Assembly (NCBI RefSeq): GCF_052055875.1
Contig: NZ_CP170508.1
Span: 124,001 to 188,000, forward strand
Direction of reading: 5' to 3'
DNA from: Methanosphaerula subterraneus
Lineage (GTDB): Archaea > Halobacteriota > Methanomicrobia > Methanomicrobiales > Methanospirillaceae
Length of the DNA stretch: 64,000 nt
Below, in pieces: positions 62,666 through 64,000 of this stretch. The notes under the pieces were generated by a model. That model was not told the DNA's origin and made no database searches. It saw nothing but the letters and a program-made list of their open reading frames with translations. The position numbers and the translations under genes were made by a program. Numbering within the stretch: position 1 is the first letter of the stretch; each line of letters starts with the position of its first letter.

Positions 62666-62934
62666 TCTATATTTTATATGGTCTGCTCCAGGTATTTATG
62701 CCTTGCATTACGTTTGGCAAATATGCAATGCAATAAGTGTATTTTAAATATATCCCATACGAACTGAATATCTGATGCACATGTGCATAGCAGATGTGCT
62801 ACTTGAGGGAGATGTCATGAGATCATTCAGAGGAGTGAGGGAGTCCCGGGTCGATGGAGCCGCCCCGGGTCAGAACAAGTATTATGAAGGAACATCTGAT
62901 ATGCAACAGGTATTTTTCGGTAGAGGTGCCTGAT
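62666..62934. promoter_or_regulatory. Regulatory region with palindromes upstream of the chemotaxis-type gene
   Basis: Contains inverted arms TTGCATT (62703-62709) and AATGCAA (62727-62733), an AT-rich TATTTTAAATATATCC stretch (about 62741-62756, likely TATA region) and a perfect 14-bp palindrome ATGCACATGTGCAT (62775-62788). The palindromes are candidate operators for one of the two flanking signalling genes, possibly bound by the HTH kinase next door. No gene is seen. Confidence 0.4.
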
Positions 62935-64000
62935 ATGTCCCAGGATAAAATGGACGTCCCATCAGGCTCTTTAGGGCCAGACCGGGACACTCTGGCGCTC
63001 CTCATCCAGGGGCTTGACCGTCTCCCTGTCCCGATGCATGTGATCAACACGGAGTATACGATCCTCTATACCAACGAGGCTGCTGCAGCGCTGGTCGGAA
63101 AGAAGCGGGAAGAGATCATCGGCAAGAAGTGCAATGACGTCTACAGATCTCCAAACTGCAACACTCCGGGATGCCCGTGCAGGGTCGCGATGGAGAAGGG
63201 AACCACCTATGGTGTTGAGATCTCCATGGGGGATGTGGTCATTAATGTGACCGGTGCACCCCTGACCGACGGTACTGGCAGAGTGATCGGTGCGATCGAG
63301 TACTTCCCCAATATTACCGAACAGAAGAAAGCTGTTGCCGATATTCTCAATGCCGAGGAGAAAGCGAAGAGCGGGGATCTTTCGGCACGAACCGATCTCT
63401 CCCTCCACACCGGGGACTTCAAAAAGATGGCCGAAGGTATCAACAGCCTCCTCGACATCTTCGTCGAGAAGAACAACTGGTACAGATCGATCATCGATGC
63501 GGTACCATTCCCCATTCATGTCATTGACATGGACATGAAGTGGACGCTGATCAACACGACCTTTGAGAAGTTGTTGATCGAACAGGGGTATGTTAAGGAC
63601 CGGGATTCAGGTATGGGGATGCCCTGCTCCACGGCCAACGCAACGATCTGTAACACCGAAGGATGCGGGATCCGACAGTTGCACAAGGGGATCAACGAGA
63701 GTTACTTCGACTGGTGTGGGGCGAGCTGCAAGCAGACCACCTCGTACCTCCGCGACCAGAAAGGTGCCCAGATTGGGTACGTTGAAGTTGTGCAGGACCT
63801 CACCTCGATCATTGCGGTCAGGGACTTCACCAGGGCCGAGGTGAACCGGATGGTCACGAACCTCTCCCTGCTCGCAGAGGGAAACCTTGACTTCGACCTG
63901 GCCGTCAGGCCGGCCGACGAGTTCACCCGGACAGAGCATGATGACTTTGTGAAGATGAACGAGAGCCTGCAGCAGGTGCAGCAGGCGGTCGGTGCACTGA
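62935..64000 (+). CDS. PAS/methyl-accepting chemotaxis-type protein, truncated by window end
   Basis: The frame is open from ATG 62935 to the window end (355 codons), so the C-terminus is not seen. Two PAS domains are visible: residues about 30-125 (LDRLPVPMHVINTEYTILYTNEAA...) and about 182-300 (IIDAVPFPIHVIDMDMKWTLINTTFEKLL...). Both carry Cys-rich insertions (SPNCNTPGCPC; ATICNTEGCGIRQ...WCGASC), suggesting redox, haem or metal sensing. HAMP-like segments follow each PAS (SGDLSARTDLSLHTGDFKKMAEGIN; EGNLDFDLAVRPADEF). This PAS-HAMP series without membrane helices is typical of soluble methyl-accepting proteins of methanogens. The signalling domain is presumed downstream. Confidence 0.75.
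   Translation, partial: MSQDKMDVPSGSLGPDRDTLALLIQGLDRLPVPMHVINTEYTILYTNEAAAALVGKKREEIIGKKCNDVYRSPNCNTPGCPCRVAMEKGTTYGVEISMGDVVINVTGAPLTDGTGRVIGAIEYFPNITEQKKAVADILNAEEKAKSGDLSARTDLSLHTGDFKKMAEGINSLLDIFVEKNNWYRSIIDAVPFPIHVIDMDMKWTLINTTFEKLLIEQGYVKDRDSGMGMPCSTANATICNTEGCGIRQLHKGINESYFDWCGASCKQTTSYLRDQKGAQIGYVEVVQDLTSIIAVRDFTRAEVNRMVTNLSLLAEGNLDFDLAVRPADEFTRTEHDDFVKMNESLQQVQQAVGAL

Noticed and set aside
1..64000. tRNA and rRNA genes
   Set aside because: I scanned the intergenic regions by eye for T-arm-like GGTTCGAATCC patterns and cloverleaf ends and found none; a covariance search was not possible.

Overview
The window looks like chromosomal DNA of a methanogenic archaeon of the order Methanomicrobiales. 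A Methanosphaerula or Methanoregula type genome is my best guess, from recall of protein families and not from any search. Support comes from GC-rich genes with AT-rich intergenic regions, TATA-box-like promoters, GGAGG/GGTGAT ribosome binding sites, bacterial-type uvrABC, many TPR and PAS proteins, and a large expansion of secreted proteins with DUF3344, PKD and dockerin-like modules.

Layout. Positions 1-9420 are housekeeping: a CBS-DHH pyrophosphatase divergent from an overlapping uvrA-uvrC-uvrB operon, then a DUF1624 membrane protein and a DUF2703 protein. Positions 9814-13810 hold a hybrid histidine kinase, msrB and a small TPR protein. Positions 14140-25970 form a compact plus-strand array: secreted DUF3344 protein, MoxR ATPase, DUF58 protein, VWA membrane protein, an exported membrane protein, a TiaS-like kinase-domain protein, a circularly permuted DUF3344 protein, an ECF transporter (S component, fused double ATPase, T component) and a membrane-tethered DUF3344 protein. 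Positions 26322-31214 carry three minus-strand secreted DUF3344 proteins, two ending in dockerin-like repeats. Positions 31339-33646 are a trio: soluble ABC ATPase, HypB/UreG-like GTPase, and a 4Fe-4S protein with a His/Gly-rich tail. Positions 33647-35625 are a decayed second copy of the central part of the array. Positions 35926-54344 hold more surface proteins, including a 3329-residue mosaic. Positions 54632-64000 carry a TPR protein, an MFS transporter, a small hypothetical, a methyltransferase, adenine deaminase, a small lipoprotein, a histidine kinase lacking the usual phospho-acceptor His, and a truncated PAS/chemotaxis-type protein.

How the genes may work together. The 14-26 kb array puts three DUF3344 proteins in one gene string with a MoxR/VWA chaperone-type module and an ECF importer. 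This suggests a cell-surface capture-and-import system in which DUF3344 proteins are the extracytoplasmic part; that is inference. About twelve DUF3344 domains occur in the window, four proteins end in dockerin-like calcium-binding repeats, and no cohesin was recognised. Together they suggest a cell-surface assembly whose scaffold lies elsewhere. Two of these genes share a conserved leader of about 200 nt, with a hairpin at the predicted 5' end, which points to common post-transcriptional control.
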